A DNA stretch of 64,000 bases from positions 113,352,697 to 113,416,696 of the forward strand of contig NC_089220.1 in assembly GCF_963924675.1 (NCBI RefSeq), written 5' to 3'. Each line of letters starts with the position of its first letter. Position 1 is the stretch's first letter. The DNA is from Phocoena phocoena. Taxonomy: Eukaryota; Chordata; Mammalia; Artiodactyla; Phocoenidae. Position numbers and translations under genes: made by a program. Of this stretch, positions 47,842 to 59,899 are shown piece after piece. Under the pieces are notes generated by a model. It did no database searches, had not been told where the DNA came from, and worked only from the letters and a program-made list of their open reading frames with translations.

Positions 47842-47874
<33 letters not shown>
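47842..47874 (+). repeat. poly(G) run of 33
   Basis: An uninterrupted 33 G homopolymer, preceded by 'gcggggc'. Such runs are very rare in mammalian DNA and are sequencing-error prone. Confidence 0.9.
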
Positions 47875-47875
<1 letters not shown>

Positions 47876-48333
47876 TTCTTATTTTGAATAGTAGTTTTTG
47901 AAGAAATGCAGATATTATGGGGTTAGATGGTGATTTTTATGGCTCTTAGGAAGGAGAGTTCTGGATCATTTTACAGGTTGATGGCCCTAGGTCAAGTGTC
48001 TGGTTTTAGTCTTCTGAAAAGTAAGGCTTTTCTTTTCCTTGATACACACAGTAATATTACTGTAATTCCTGTCAGCTACTTCGCTGAGAAATACAACCAG
48101 AAGGGATTGAGGAAATGAGAGAGAGAAAGGCTGTTGTTCTTGGGGAACTGAAAAAGATCCTGAATACAAACAAGAAGGAAGGGGGTTGAGAAAGTTTACT
48201 TGTAAGTGTGAGAAAGAGAATGCCCAAAGTAGTGATAGCTGAGACTCCCCTCGGAGTGGAGAAATATGTGATAATTGTGAAGGGTCATGGGATCAATTAG
48301 AGTCCCCATGCCAGTGATCAAGAAATGAGGTGA

Positions 48334-48532
48334 GGCTTCCCTGGTGGCGCAGTGGTTGAGAGTCCGCCTGCCGATGCAGGGGACATGGGTTCGTGCCCCG
48401 GTCCAGGAAGATCCCACATGCTGCGGAGTGGCTGGGCCCGTGAGCCATGGCCGCTGAGCCTGTGCGTCCAGAGCCTGTGCTCCGCAATGGGAGAGGCCAC
48501 AGCAGTGAGAGGCCCGCATACCGCAAAAAAAA
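48334..48532 (+). mobile_element. cetacean SINE (CHR-type)
   Basis: Full-length: head 'ggcttccctggtggcgcagt', box B 'ggttcgtgcccc', body with two 'gagaggcc' repeats, A tail. Flanked by 'aagaaatgaggtga' (48320-48333) and 'aagaaatggggtga' (48533-48546), one mismatch. Confidence 0.96.
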
Positions 48533-48596
48533 AAGAAATGGGGTGAAGGAGGAGGAGAAATATGGGCAGGAAGAAAACAGGAAAGAGGAGGGGCAG

Positions 48597-48700
48597 GAGT
48601 GGGAGGGGAGGGGAGGGGAGGGGAGGGGAGGGGAGGGGCAGGAGGGGGAGGGGAGGGGCGGGAGGGGGAGGGGAGGGGCAGGAGGTGGGGCAAGAGGAGG
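48597..48700 (+). repeat. (AGGGG)n array, G-quadruplex prone
   Basis: About twenty imperfect AGGGG/AGGGGC/AGGAGGGGG units just 3' of the SINE. The Pro-rich frames on the minus strand are artefacts. Confidence 0.95.
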
Positions 48701-50214
48701 AGGGGGAAGAGAAGAGGCCAGGCTGGGATCCTAAGTATTGAGCTTCAGGTGTCAATAAGGCAGGGCTGAGTTGGTGTAGCCCACATCTAAACCACTATCC
48801 AGGTGATGCTTAATAAATATTTGTTGAATATTGAATGAATAAGTTAATAATTATCCTTCGTGTGGGAGAAAAAATGGAGAAGATTCTTCTTTCCTGATTA
48901 GGATCTTCAGTTAACTATAAAAGTAGGTTAAAGCAGAAGATCATACAAATGATATAGACACACACCTTTAACAGTTTATTTTTAACTTAAAACACATGTA
49001 CATTCACTCACCAAGTTTTTGATATGGGGGCCAAGGACTTTTCTTTGAGTGTGAACCCCGATTGTCTTTCTTGCACCAACCACACCCGTAAGCATTATCT
49101 GAGGTTTCCATCTGGGTTTCTTTAAAGTGGAATGGGAATCTAAAGACATTTGCAAAGCAATCTGAGTATAGAATGATTCTGGATTTTTATTATTTTTGCC
49201 CCTAATCATTTACAGTTGTCTCATCCACACCTAATTTGCCAGGTTTTTTTTGTTTTCTTTGGCAACTTGCCTTTATTGAGTCTTTCCAAAGCATTCAGCT
49301 TCGTTTGTGTAGAAACAACTACCAACTACTCTTTCTTTTTGCATTCTGCTTCATGGACCTGTGTACTATTTGAATATTTTATGTAATTACAAAGCCCTGG
49401 CATCGTCAATTTTGGGACCATGGTTAAACTCCATATAAACACAACTCGTCTGGTAGATGCAGAAGAGTACAAGTGTACCAAGGAAGAACCTGCTGGAATC
49501 TTTTGTGGGAAGCCCGGTAGGAGCCATCTGAATGGTAGGCATAGAGGCTAGCAGGAAATAAAATAGATTTTTGGAGGACTGCCCTGGCAAATCCACCCCT
49601 ATAAAATGATGGCAGGCTTTCAGACAGTATTGATTTTTCTTTATGCCTGGCACAGTCCTACACCTGGCTCTCATCCTCATCACTCAGAACTTGACTGTGG
49701 GATTTGCTAGAACCTTCTGTACCAAAAAGGGTTCAGTGGAGTCAAGGTGTGATCATTGAGCTGCCAACTACCTGTTCCTTGTATACTCGAGTGCATTTAT
49801 ATGACTCAGGTTAACATTGGTACCCCTCTCACCCCGGGATCAGAATCAATATCTCCAACTTGTAGAAACCCACCTTTTAGGATTGTCTTTTTCCTTCCCC
49901 AAGTTCTGTTTTTCCAACAGAGAATTCTGGGATGTACTTAGAAGACACTTTCCTGATGAAAGTGTCGGTCACAGCAGCACTTTATATTTCTTGGTGACTG
50001 GCATTTCCTCTCTCTCATTTTTCTTTCTCCCCTCACTTCATTCTCTCCTTGCATTCTTTTATTCACTTGCTACTGATTAGCCCCGAGTCTGGACCAAGGA
50101 GGCGCTGGTCATTCTGCTTGCTGCAAAGATGTATCAGAACTGTTTCCTCAAGAAGCCTACCATGGAGCAGGGGAATTTACCAAAGGGTCTTGTGTCTTCA
50201 AAAGCTGTGCTGTG

Positions 50215-50488
50215 GGGCTTCCCTGATGGCGCAGTGGTTGAGAATCTGCCTGCCAATGCAGGGGACATGGGTTCGAGCCCTGGTCTGGGAAGATCCCACA
50301 TGCTGCAGAGCAACTAGGCCCGTGAGCCACAACTACTGAGCCTGCGCGTCTGGAGCCTGTGCTCCGCAACAAGAGAGGCCGCGATAGTGAAAGGCCCACG
50401 CACCGCGATGAAGAGTGGACCCCGCTCACCGCAACTAGAGAAAGCCCTCGCACAGAAATGAAGACCCAACACAGCCAAAAAAAAAAAG
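50215..50488 (+). mobile_element. longer tRNA-derived SINE (older CHR subfamily)
   Basis: Same head as other copies ('gggcttccctgatggcgcag') but the body differs ('cacaactactgagcc') and it extends about 75 bp further ('gatgaagagtggaccccgc', 'cacagaaatgaagaccca') before the A tail. Flanked by an exact 14 bp duplication 'aaagctgtgctgtg' (50201-50214 and 50489-50502). Confidence 0.95.
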
Positions 50489-51249
50489 AAAGCTGTGCTG
50501 TGACAGAACACCTCACTTTTCCAGAGACCCCAGTCCAGAAAACTCAAATGGCTGTGAGAATTGAGAGCCTGGAAATAAGCAATAAAAACCAATATGCAAT
50601 TAGAATAGGTGTCCATAAGTCCATGCTCTAAAATGGAAACATTTACTCCACGAAAGCCAGGCAGGCCTTTTCCCTGAGCCGGTTTGATCTTGGCTTGGCT
50701 GCAGCTTGGCTGTCTAACGGTTTCCGAGGCCAAGGCGGACCCGAAGGAAGCCGAGTTAAGAGGCGCAGGCTCATCTGTAGGAAGGTAAGCGAAGCCTGCC
50801 TGACGGTAGGGAGGAGCTGGCCAAGGGCCAACTGGATTCAGAAAGCCTCAGGCTTCCACGGTGCCCTCAGGCTGCTGTGCTCCAAGGCCGCCGCCTTATG
50901 CCACACAAATTGATTAATACTCACTCTGGTGACTCTGAGCCATCTAAACAAGGTTGCCTAAGCGCAGCAGACTCTGTATGAGAAAGCAGGGCAAAGAAAC
51001 AGAATGTATTTTTTTTTAAGTTTGGGATTGCACTGGTAAGCTTCAATTATTTTAACATTTAGACTGTTGTCCAGTGAGAGTGGATGCATGAAGTTTTACT
51101 GTATCCACTTATTTTCTGATTACTTTTTGCAAGCAACGACAGAAAGTAAAACAGACGTGTGTTGCCCCAGCCTTATACAGACTGCGGAAGAAAAGCAATG
51201 TTAATAAAATGGCAAATGCTTGGTTTCAAGGTGTGTTGTGTCCTGGGAG

Positions 51250-51480
51250 GCCCCAGAGCACAGTGGTTAAGGGTCCAGGCCAAGAATCTGACTTTGGGCA
51301 TTGAAATCAGGCTTTGCCACTCATTAGGTGTGTGTGCCCTTCAATAAATGACTCTCAGCCTTTCTGTGCCTCAAATGCCTCACCTGAAAAATGGGTGTAA
51401 TCAAAGTGTCCGATAGGATGGTTTTGACAATTAAATGAAATAATACTTGTAAGCGTTGAGATCAGTGGTAACCACATAGT
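51250..51480 (+). mobile_element. MIR SINE, near full length
   Basis: 'cagtggttaagggtccaggcc', 'gaaatcaggctttgccactcatt', 'acctgaaaaatgggtgtaat', 'attaaatgaaataatac'. Confidence 0.92.
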
Positions 51481-51499
51481 CTTCTGGCTACTGTCATTT

Positions 51500-52920
51500 G
51501 TAACCCATCTCCTTCTCTTGCTGCCTTTACTCTTTAACTGCTGTCAGAGGAAGGCAGAGGGTTGAGCTGAACACAGTAAAATGCACGCTTAGCAAAAATG
51601 TTTGCGGGTGGAGATTTCGCTTCGATGCTAAGATTTTGGCTCTCTTTTGTGAAGGTCAGTATAATTTTATTCACGATCAGCTTGCTCCCCAAATATCTCC
51701 TGGGTTGTATTAACTGAAAAGGAAAAAAGTAAGGTTTTTTATTTTTATTTTTTTTGCTCTTTTGCTTGTTTTGTGACTTAATATGCTCAAGTGGCATTGA
51801 ATTCATTGAGATAATCCGAGGTACACAGAGGCTGTGACATGATCCACCCTCACTGGAGTCAAGGATGATTGGGGGAGGGGGGTGGGAAGGGGTTGGCCCA
51901 GGCGAATACACAAGGGCGGAGTCCCAGTTCCGTGATGTCAATCTTGTACCAAATTTAAGCGGGCATTATTTTCTACAGGAAATGAAATGTTAGAGTGTTT
52001 CAAATCTAGAACAGGGCTGGGTAAACGGCATAACTTTTGTTGTTCTGATTGGTGTGAAATGTTGGGCTGCTTCTCCTGCAAGGTGAATCGGAAAGTCTCG
52101 CTAGAAATGTGGCTTCCGCCACCGCTTGGAGGGGAGAGTGTGATTTGTTTGCCAAAGGCCCTGGTAGCCTTCTATCTGTCAAAACGTTGCAAGCCGGGAG
52201 CGGTTTGCCAAAGCAAACTATCAAAGTGGAATAACACACGAGTCGCACACACACAGACACGCACATGCTCTCCCATTCCCCAAACATTAATTTCGAACTG
52301 GGTCAGGAGGAGCAAGAGTTTGGGCCAGGTTGTCAGTGTTTTAAAGAGGTGTGGGCACAGCTATGGACTAGCAATTAGACAGGTATGTGCGAGCAGGCTG
52401 AGGTGTCCTAAAACGGAGCCTACAGAGTAGGGGTGGGAACCTTACAGCCCTTGGCCGAGTTTCATCTGGCCCCTGGGGTTATATATTGCTCTGGCTGGTG
52501 TGATTGCAGCCCAAAGAATAATTTCCCCTCTGGGGGAATTTATTCTATTCCATTCAGAGCAGAGCCCATTTACTAACTAAGGTTTTATTCCAGCAAGAAT
52601 TTTATTGGGTATCCCTATGCATTTTAGCCTCACTGGGGCCCAGCTTGATGAAGAGAAGAAGCATCTGAACATCTAAACATAACTTGCATAGCATTTTTGC
52701 AACAAAAGCACCAACAAGCATCCTGCTGCCAGACCTTGTGTAAATCCTATGAGGATGAATTTTTGGAAAGTCACGTAGAGACTCAAACGCACACTGATTC
52801 TTATAAATCCCTCCTAAAAGAGCTTTGCAAAGCTCCCAGAGTTACTTTGGACATTTTGAAATCCATTAATCCACACTCTTTCCACTTATCTTGAAATTTC
52901 ACAGGTCATAAGAGGATGAA
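51500..52920. other. no recognisable gene
   Basis: Unique sequence. The 147-codon + frame at 51987-52430 and the minus frame around 52006-52287 have no domain or splice support. Confidence 0.4.
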
Positions 52921-52924
52921 GCCT

Positions 52925-53215
52925 CATTCATTAAATCAATGAATTAAGCTCTTCCTATGTAGCAGATACTTTCCGAGGTGCTGGGAGATAAAGTAGTAAC
53001 AAAACAGACTCCCTGATCTCGTGGACCTTATATCCTAGTGGGCAGAGGAAGAAATTTAAGTGAATAAAGACATCCTGTGTGAAATGGAAAGTGCTATGGA
53101 GAAAGAGAAGTAGGCTGGGCTGGGAGAGGAAGTCCTGTTTTATGTAGGGTCAGGGAAGCCTTATGGAGAAGAGACACCTTTGGGCAGACACCTGAACGTG
53201 GGGAGGGAAGGAGCT
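52925..53215 (-). mobile_element. L2 LINE, antisense
   Basis: 'tatgtagcagatactttccgaggtgctgggagata', 'ccttatatcctagtgggcagaggaag', 'gtcagggaagccttatggag'. Confidence 0.7.
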
Positions 53216-53539
53216 GTAACCATATCTGGGAGTAGAGTTGACCAGGCAACCCTGGAATGCAGTCCCTCCAAGACAACAGGAAACCTAGAATTTTCCCTTC
53301 TCCCATCTTTCACTCTCTCTCCCACTCCAAGTCCCCCGACTGTTATGGAAGTGCAGCCTGGGATGAGTGGTTATGCAAAACGGCTCCTGATTGCATTACA
53401 AATATGTGGCTTAGGTGTGTGCCAAGAACTTTGAGGGGCTGAGGTGTAACGCATTTCTGGAGCTGCTGTTTGTTTTCTTAACAAAACCACACCAATCTGG
53501 TTTTCTTTTTAAATGAGTAAACAGTGCCAGAATGTGTTA

Positions 53540-53700
53540 CAAATGATTCAGATTCGTAGGCACGGCTTCATAAGGTGCTTTCTTGTGCATGAGCTCATTT
53601 GAGGTAGGTGGGGCGGGTTCTATTATTCCCATGTTACAGATGAAGAAACTGAGGTGCAGAGGTGCTTTGCCCAAGGTCATGTAACCAAGGAGCACAAGGT
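53540..53700 (-). mobile_element. MIR SINE, antisense
   Basis: 'attattcccatgttacagatgaagaaactgagg' and 'cccaaggtcatgtaac'. Confidence 0.85.
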
Positions 53701-53704
53701 TGTA

Positions 53705-55620
53705 TCCAGTAAGGATACAACTAGAAAAATGACTGTTCTTTTCCCATCACTGTGTTCACACCCTCTCCTTTTGATACCCCTGCCCGTACCTGGAAGACAG
53801 CTTAGGCAGTTTTCTGGTCCATTGCAGGCTTAATGAGCAGTCTGTCTTTCAAGTATCAAAAGGCCCCAAAAGATGTGTGTATGTGAGGGAGGGGGTAGCT
53901 TTAATGGTTGAATGCCCATCCTTCTAGAAGTTTTAGTTTTCCTTCAGTAGCTTTAGCTTTTGTTTTCCTTGAGTACTTTCTGGGTGAATCTAAGGCATCA
54001 GTAACTTCACCATCCAGGCGTGCACCCTTAGCCCCCTGTGTGCCGAGCAGCACAGATCCGTGTGCCTGTGCCTTGGACAGTACAGAGAGAGAACATTTCC
54101 ATTGTTGTAGAAGGTTGTCTTGGACAGCACTGGCCTAGAGCCTCAGCAAGTTTTAAATCATTCTTTGATTCTTTTCACCACTAATTTTATATTTTTCTGA
54201 ATAGATTCCTTACTTGGAAGGATTTCATGTACAGATATGCTACATTAAAAGAAAGTCTAGTCAGATATAAAATCTTCAGTCTCTCAGCCAATTTAAAGCT
54301 TCTTTCTTCCCCCCATCCTGGGCCTGGTCTGGCCTCAGACCCCTGTAGTGGGAAGAGAGGGCTTGGCTGTTTCTTCACACTCCTAGTTCCCCTCTGTGCC
54401 CCGCTCCCTCTGGTCCTCATTAGTTCCTCCAGGACAAAGCAGGGGAGGGGACAGATAGCTGGGCAAAGAGGATCTCAATAGCATCAGTGCCCGCTGTCAT
54501 CTGGTGTTGCTGTCCTGGCTTGGCTGATGTTATGTTGTGGATTCTCCTCTCAGGGCCCTTTGGTTGGTCCTTTGGAGAACCAACCCCTCACTGGGATCTC
54601 CTGTTGCTCATGCCCTGGTTCAGGCTGTGCGAGAACTGGCTGCCTCTTTATCCCGCCTCTCCCAGCTCCCGGGCCCCATGGGTACGCACCACACATCACC
54701 TGTCTTTTGGTGAGCGATCTGCTTTGATGAGGTCCTTGCCAGAGGACCTGAGTCCTGCTTTCCATGGGAGAACCCCAGCTTTCCTTGCCCCTTTAAGCTC
54801 CAGGTAGGTAGGCTGCTCCCACCCCAGCCCTCTCGCACCGCTCTGCCCTCCTAGACACTCCAGCCAGGTTTTGGCCTTTAAATACGTTTCAGGGGAAAAT
54901 CAAGCACCGCTCCTTATACCCCAAACCCAGGGGGTCCAGATCAAGCTCTCGAATGGTAGCCCTCCTTGTTTGGCTGGGAAGAGTTCCAACTTTTCCTCCC
55001 CTAAGGGGAGTCGAGGGGCTGTGCTCAGCATCCCTGCATCCCTAGCAAACTTCTCCCATTCACCAGCCCATACCCCACTCCTTGCTCAGCCTGAAGGTTT
55101 AGGGTGAGGGGCTGCGGGACAGGATGGGTGGGGGCAGAGGGAGGCACCTCCGTTTCTGGTCCTGAGTACACGGTGCAGCCCTTCTCTTTGGAACGTGTGT
55201 GTATGTCATCCCGTTGGTTCTTAGCTTTGGGACTTCAGTGCAACTCTAAGACAGCAACAAAAAGGATGCATGGAACACCTTGGTACATATCCCTTCCCCC
55301 TGCTTCTTGTCCCACCACACGGTCTTTAACCAGTCCGGGCCACATCCATTCTGTGTGTTCTGCTAGGACCGGTCTCATTTTCAGGCACAGTGAGGGTTAG
55401 GGTGGAATTTAGGGTTCTCAGAGATGGTGGGAGCTTTTCTAGCTCCACAGGCCTTACCCCCCAGATTCAGACAGGTATTCCTCATGCCTGCCTCTACACA
55501 GTGAGTTTTCCTTTGGACAAGGGCATGTTTCACACCTCTCAGTTATGTTAGAGGCCTCAAAAAGGTTGAGAAGCACTGGGTTACCTAACTGCCCTCAGGG
55601 TTAAACCCTTAAAAGAAGGA
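53705..55620. other. no recognisable gene
   Basis: GC-moderate sequence with no repeats or exons I can support. Confidence 0.4.
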
Positions 55621-55624
55621 TTCA

Positions 55625-55656
55625 AGGGCTTCCCTGCTGGCGCAGTGGTTGAGACA
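55625..55656 (+). mobile_element. SINE head fragment, about 30 bp
   Basis: 'gggcttccctgctggcgcag' then 'tggttgaga', after which sequence switches to MIR-like text. Only the tRNA-like head survives. Confidence 0.85.
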
Positions 55657-56004
55657 GATGGGAATGGCGGAGTTGGGATTCTGGCCTCGATGTGTTTGAA
55701 TCCAAAGCTTCACGCTCTCCCAGCATACCCTGCTGTCTCGGGGCCAGCTGGCTCCTATTTCTACACCTTCTCTTTATTTGATGACAAGCCTTAATCAGGG
55801 CTGGTGACAGTGGGGCTTAACACAGCTAATCCCACCCATGGAGAAGCATATCTGACACTAAAAGCCCAAGGACGGGCAGAGGAATGGTTCCGAGGAAAGC
55901 CTGGAATGAGGGAGAGGAACTTCCCTGGGAGAAGCTGCCCCCCTTCTGGCCTGACCTTACCACCTCCACGAGGACCAAGCATGCACGAGCACTTACTCTG
56001 TACC

Positions 56005-56170
56005 AGGGCACGGTGTATTATCTGATACAGGCCTCCCCAGACCTCCAGCCAGCTTCTGTGGTATCCCCATCTTACAAGGGAGGAGACTGAGGCTCAAAGA
56101 GTTTAAATGTCCTGACTTGGAAACCTTGCCGGTAAGCGGTAAAGTGGGGTTTGATCCCAGGTCTGCCTCA
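56005..56170 (-). mobile_element. MIR SINE, antisense
   Basis: 'ccccatcttacaagggaggagactgaggctcaaag', 'gatcccaggtctg'. Confidence 0.75.
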
Positions 56171-56357
56171 TGCCACAGCCCCGCCCGCAGCTGTCTCCTC
56201 TCCTGCGGGGCCCTTTGCATCTTCACTGGGTCACATCCAGGGCCTGGGTTGCACTGTGCTCTCCCTTCCGGTGACGAGACGGAGACGCGCCTTCTGCTGG
56301 ATGCTGCTGCCTGGAATATACTCACAAGCCCTGCCTGTTGCTGTTTTTCTTTCTCAG

Positions 56358-56427
56358 TGTCCTGGGTTCCCTCCTGCTGCTTGGATTCCAGCTCGTCTGC
56401 CCACAGCCCTCCACTGAACACAGAAAG
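56358..56427 (+). CDS. candidate signal-peptide exon
   Basis: A 70 bp segment follows a strong polypyrimidine tract and acceptor ('gctgtttttctttctcag') and precedes a donor ('agaaag' then 'gtaagcc'). Translated in the phase set by the exon at 44179, it opens with the T of AGT (Ser) and codes 23 residues: a hydrophobic core VLGSLLLLGFQLV, then C-P-Q-P-S and the polar STEHRK. With the preceding MVSCFLESLS this is a typical secretory signal peptide, likely cleaved near the CPQP region. It ends at a codon boundary (phase 0). Later exons would lie beyond the window or were not recognised. Gene identity not known. Confidence 0.5.
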
Positions 56428-57589
56428 GTAAGCCACGGCCGCCGTTCAGAGGCTTTCCTTCTCTGCCCGAGGGCCTGGGGTTGGACCAGTCATCACCACC
56501 TTGAGCTTTGTTCTGTGTGGAGGTTGAGTCACCACTGATTCTCAGAGGAAGCACCATTCATAGGATGTTCACCAGTCTTCCTGTCCTTCCGAAGTTCTTG
56601 ATCTTCAAAATGAAGCTGGTGCCCAGAGTCAGTCTCTGATCCGAAAGCAGTGCTGGCTTTGTAGCCCGTGTCCATTAGAGTGGGGCGGTTAAGGAGAGAT
56701 GAGTGAGCAGACTCTACCTCCCCTAGGGGTGGAGGAGCTTCGGCACGGAGCCTTTACCCCCTCTAGGGGCACCTCAGGGGGATGCGTGTGGATGGCTAGA
56801 GACAGAGCTGCAGCTAAAGCTGAGGCTGTAGCCATGTAAGAGCGCCCCTCGGAGGGAGCCATCCATGATCTTCGGTTAGGACACAGCAGCCAGCGGCCAG
56901 GCGGGGGTGGGGGTGGGGGGAGCAGGGAAATAAGGACCCGGCGCTTTTTTACCTCCTCCCCTCCATCTCCTGCTGCTGACTCCCTAAACCTGAATCCAAC
57001 CAAAGGACAGAAGACAGAAAACTCCCTTAATGCAGTGCCCAAAGGCCAGCCTCCTGGGCAACCGGGCTGGGTGGAGAAGGGTGGACAGAGCATCTGGAGG
57101 GACAAACGGACAGTAACAGGCATGCTTCCCTTCAGGCTCTGTGTGTTTCATAGTAAAGGAATTATTCACTGCTGCCTAAACAAGCCCAATGCTGTCCTGC
57201 AACAGAGCACTTGTGTGATTAATATATCCTGAGAAACAGATGCATGATATGACTTTGGGAGGGTCCCTAAAATCCCTTTCTCCTACCTAGGAACTCCTTA
57301 TGTCTACAGGTAATGAAATGCAGATACTTCTGAGAGGACTGATAGGTCAGTCATTTGTATCTAACTGTGACTGTGTTGGTTGGAACCTTTCCTAGAGGGG
57401 CTTTTCATAGGTGAAGTCCAGGAGAGAAGGGGGGCAAGAAAAGAGTATGTGTACAGGTTTGCCTAGATATGCACCTTCTTGGGAGAAGTTCTTGTCTGAT
57501 TAGTCTGATTTATCTTAGGTCTGTGGATTATGTTCTGACTTTGTCTTTCTGGGCCAGATGTGAACCTGTATTGTGTCGTGTCCCCCATT

Positions 57590-57725
57590 AGGGTGTCAGC
57601 TCCATGAAGGTGGGATCTTACCTGTCTTGTTCACTCCCCAATTTCCACCTCGTGGAATACAGCCTGGCCTGTTGTAGGTGCTCAATAAAATACTTGCTGA
57701 AAGACTGACTGAATGAATGGAAAAC
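57590..57725 (+). mobile_element. L2 LINE 3' end
   Basis: 'gtcagctccatgaaggtggga', 'cttgttcactccccaatttcc', 'gtgctcaataaaatacttgctg', 'tgaatgaatgg'. Confidence 0.88.
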
Positions 57726-57834
57726 ATGGCCAAGATCTAAGCATCACTTTGTTGGAGTCACTTGGCAATTTACTCCCCTTTTACTGTACTGCATCATCCC
57801 CATTCATGATTTCAAGAGTCAGAGAGGACAACTC

Positions 57835-58173
57835 TGGTAGATTGAATGTTTGTGTCCTCCCTGCCCCCCAGGTTGGTGTGTTGAAACCTAAACCCCTATA
57901 TGATGGTATTTGGAGGTGGGACCTTTGGGAGGTGATTAGGTGATGGAGTGGGGTCCTCATGAATGGGATTAGTGCCCTTGTTAGCGTTATGGGAGAGTTT
58001 GCTGCCCCACCATGCGAGGATACAAGGAGAAGTCTGCACCCCGGAGGTCGGCACTGTGCTGGCACTCTGACCTCAGACATCTAGACTTCAGAACAATGAG
58101 AAATCAATTTCTGTTCTTTATAAGCCACTCAGTCTATGATATTCTGTTTTAGCAGCTCAAACGGACTAAGACA
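57835..58173 (+). repeat. MaLR left LTR
   Basis: Shares 'cctttgggaggtgattaggt' and the end '...gactaagaca' with the right LTR. Confidence 0.85.
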
Positions 58174-59558
58174 AAAATCGGCACTGAGAAGTGGTGGTGC
58201 TGCTATAACAAATACCTAAAACGTGGAAGTGGCATTGGAATTGGGTAATGGGTAGAGGCTGGAGGAGTTTTGAAGTGCATGTTAGAAAAAGCCTATGTTG
58301 CCATGAATGGACTTTTAAAGGCGATTCGGGTGAGAGCTGAGAAAGAAAAGAGGGGAGCTCAATCTTCCCAGAGAATACCTAAGTAATCCCGAATAAAATA
58401 TTGGTAGAAATATGGAGGTTAAAGGCCATTCTGATGGGGTCTCAGATGGAAATGAGGAACACGTTATTGGAAACTGGAGGAAAGGCTGTGCTTGTTATAA
58501 AGTGGCAGAGAACTTGGCTTGTTCCTGTTCTGGTGTTTTGTGGCAGGTAGAACTTGCAAGTGATGAAATTAGATATTTAGCCAAAGAAATCTAAGCAAAG
58601 TGTTGAAGGAGTGACCTGGTTTCTCTTGACTGCTCATAGTAAAAAGTGAGAAGAGAAAAATGACTTGAAGATGGAACTGTTAACTGGAAAGGAAGCAGAA
58701 CACAGAACTTAAAGATTTTGGAAAATCTTCAGCAGATCCGTATTGAAAAGACTGAGAAAGCCTGTCCAGGGAAGGATACTACGGGTGTGGTTGAGAGACC
58801 GTTTGATAAGGCAATTAGTCAGTTATCTTGACAGACGCCAGGAGCTATTTATTGTCCAGGACAGTGGAAGAATGCAAAGGGGGCTGCAGTGCCTTCCAGA
58901 TCTGGCTCATCTCCCGCATCACCTTGCTTGGCGGTTTCCACTCCCCACACTCACTCCAAGCTCCTCAGCTGCGCCAGGAGCTGCTCCAGTGGGCCGGGGA
59001 AGGGTGTGGGCTGTGCCCAGCAGAGCCTTGGGGGCATGACTGCCTCCACCCGGATTTCAAAGGACAAGGCTTGAGCCCAGGTCCCAGGACCCCAACCTTG
59101 GAGAACCACAGTGAGGGCAGGGCAGCCTGGAACTTTGGGGCCCCAACCCGTGCAGGTAGGACCATGGGCCCAAGTGGGCCTGGAAGACAGAGCATGGAGC
59201 CAAAGAGGATTATTCTTAAGCCTTTATGGAATTTCCCCGGGTGGGATTTGGACTTTCTTCTTTCCTCGTTCTCCCATTTGGAATGGGAATGTCTCTCCTG
59301 TGCCTGTCTTACCGTTGTATTTTGGAAGTACATAACATGTTTGATGTCACATATTCACAGCTGGAGAGCAATCTGCTTCAGGAAGAATCATACCTTGAGT
59401 CTCACCTATTATCTGATTTAGGTGACATTCAGATGAGACTCTGGGCCTAGAGTTTAATAATGATGCTGGAACCAGTTAAGACTTTCAGGGTTACTGGAAT
59501 GGAATGAATGTATTTTGCTTGCAAGAAGGGTGTGAATTATGGGGGCCCAGGGGTGGAA

Positions 59559-59890
59559 TGCTATAGACCAAATGTGTCCCCGCAAATTCATTTGTTGAAA
59601 CGTAATCCCCAGTGAAGGTGGAGCCTTTGGGAGGTGATTAGGTCAGGAGGGGATAAATGCCCTTATTAAAAAGGTCCCAGAGGGATCTCTAACCTCCTCT
59701 GCTATGTGAGGACACAGGGAGAACATTGCTGTCAGTGAACCAGGAAACAGGTTCTCCTCAGACACCAAATCCACAGGCCCCTTAATCTTGGACATCCCAG
59801 ACTCCAAAATTGTGAAAAATCAATTTAAGTTTTCCATAAACCACACAGTCTATAGTATTTTTGTTATAGCAGCTGGATCAGACTAAGACA
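59559..59890 (+). repeat. MaLR right LTR
   Basis: Starts 'tgctatagaccaaatgtg' and ends 'cagactaagaca'. Diverged visibly from the left LTR, consistent with old age. Confidence 0.85.
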
Positions 59891-59899
59891 ACTGTCTAT

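Larger units (their letters stand above)
57835..59890 (+). mobile_element. MaLR LTR retrotransposon with both LTRs
   Basis: LTR (57835-58173), internal region (58174-59558), LTR (59559-59890), about 2.06 kb. Internal text 'gcactgagaagtggtggtgctgctataac' and 'aattgggtaatgggtagaggctgg' is typical of ERVL-MaLR (MST/MLT1/THE1-like) internal sequence. These elements have no working gag-pol; no ORF of note here. Most MaLR copies are solo LTRs, so a two-LTR copy is relatively complete. Exact subfamily not assigned. Confidence 0.85.

Noticed and set aside
48196..48755. 165- and 145-codon minus frames, Pro-rich
   Set aside because: They read through the AGGGG array and the reverse of a SINE.
50705..50784. 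Exon-like segment with 'ggctgcag' acceptor and 'gtaagc' donor
   Set aside because: If placed between the two candidate coding exons it brings an immediate in-frame stop (TAA), so it does not fit the model.
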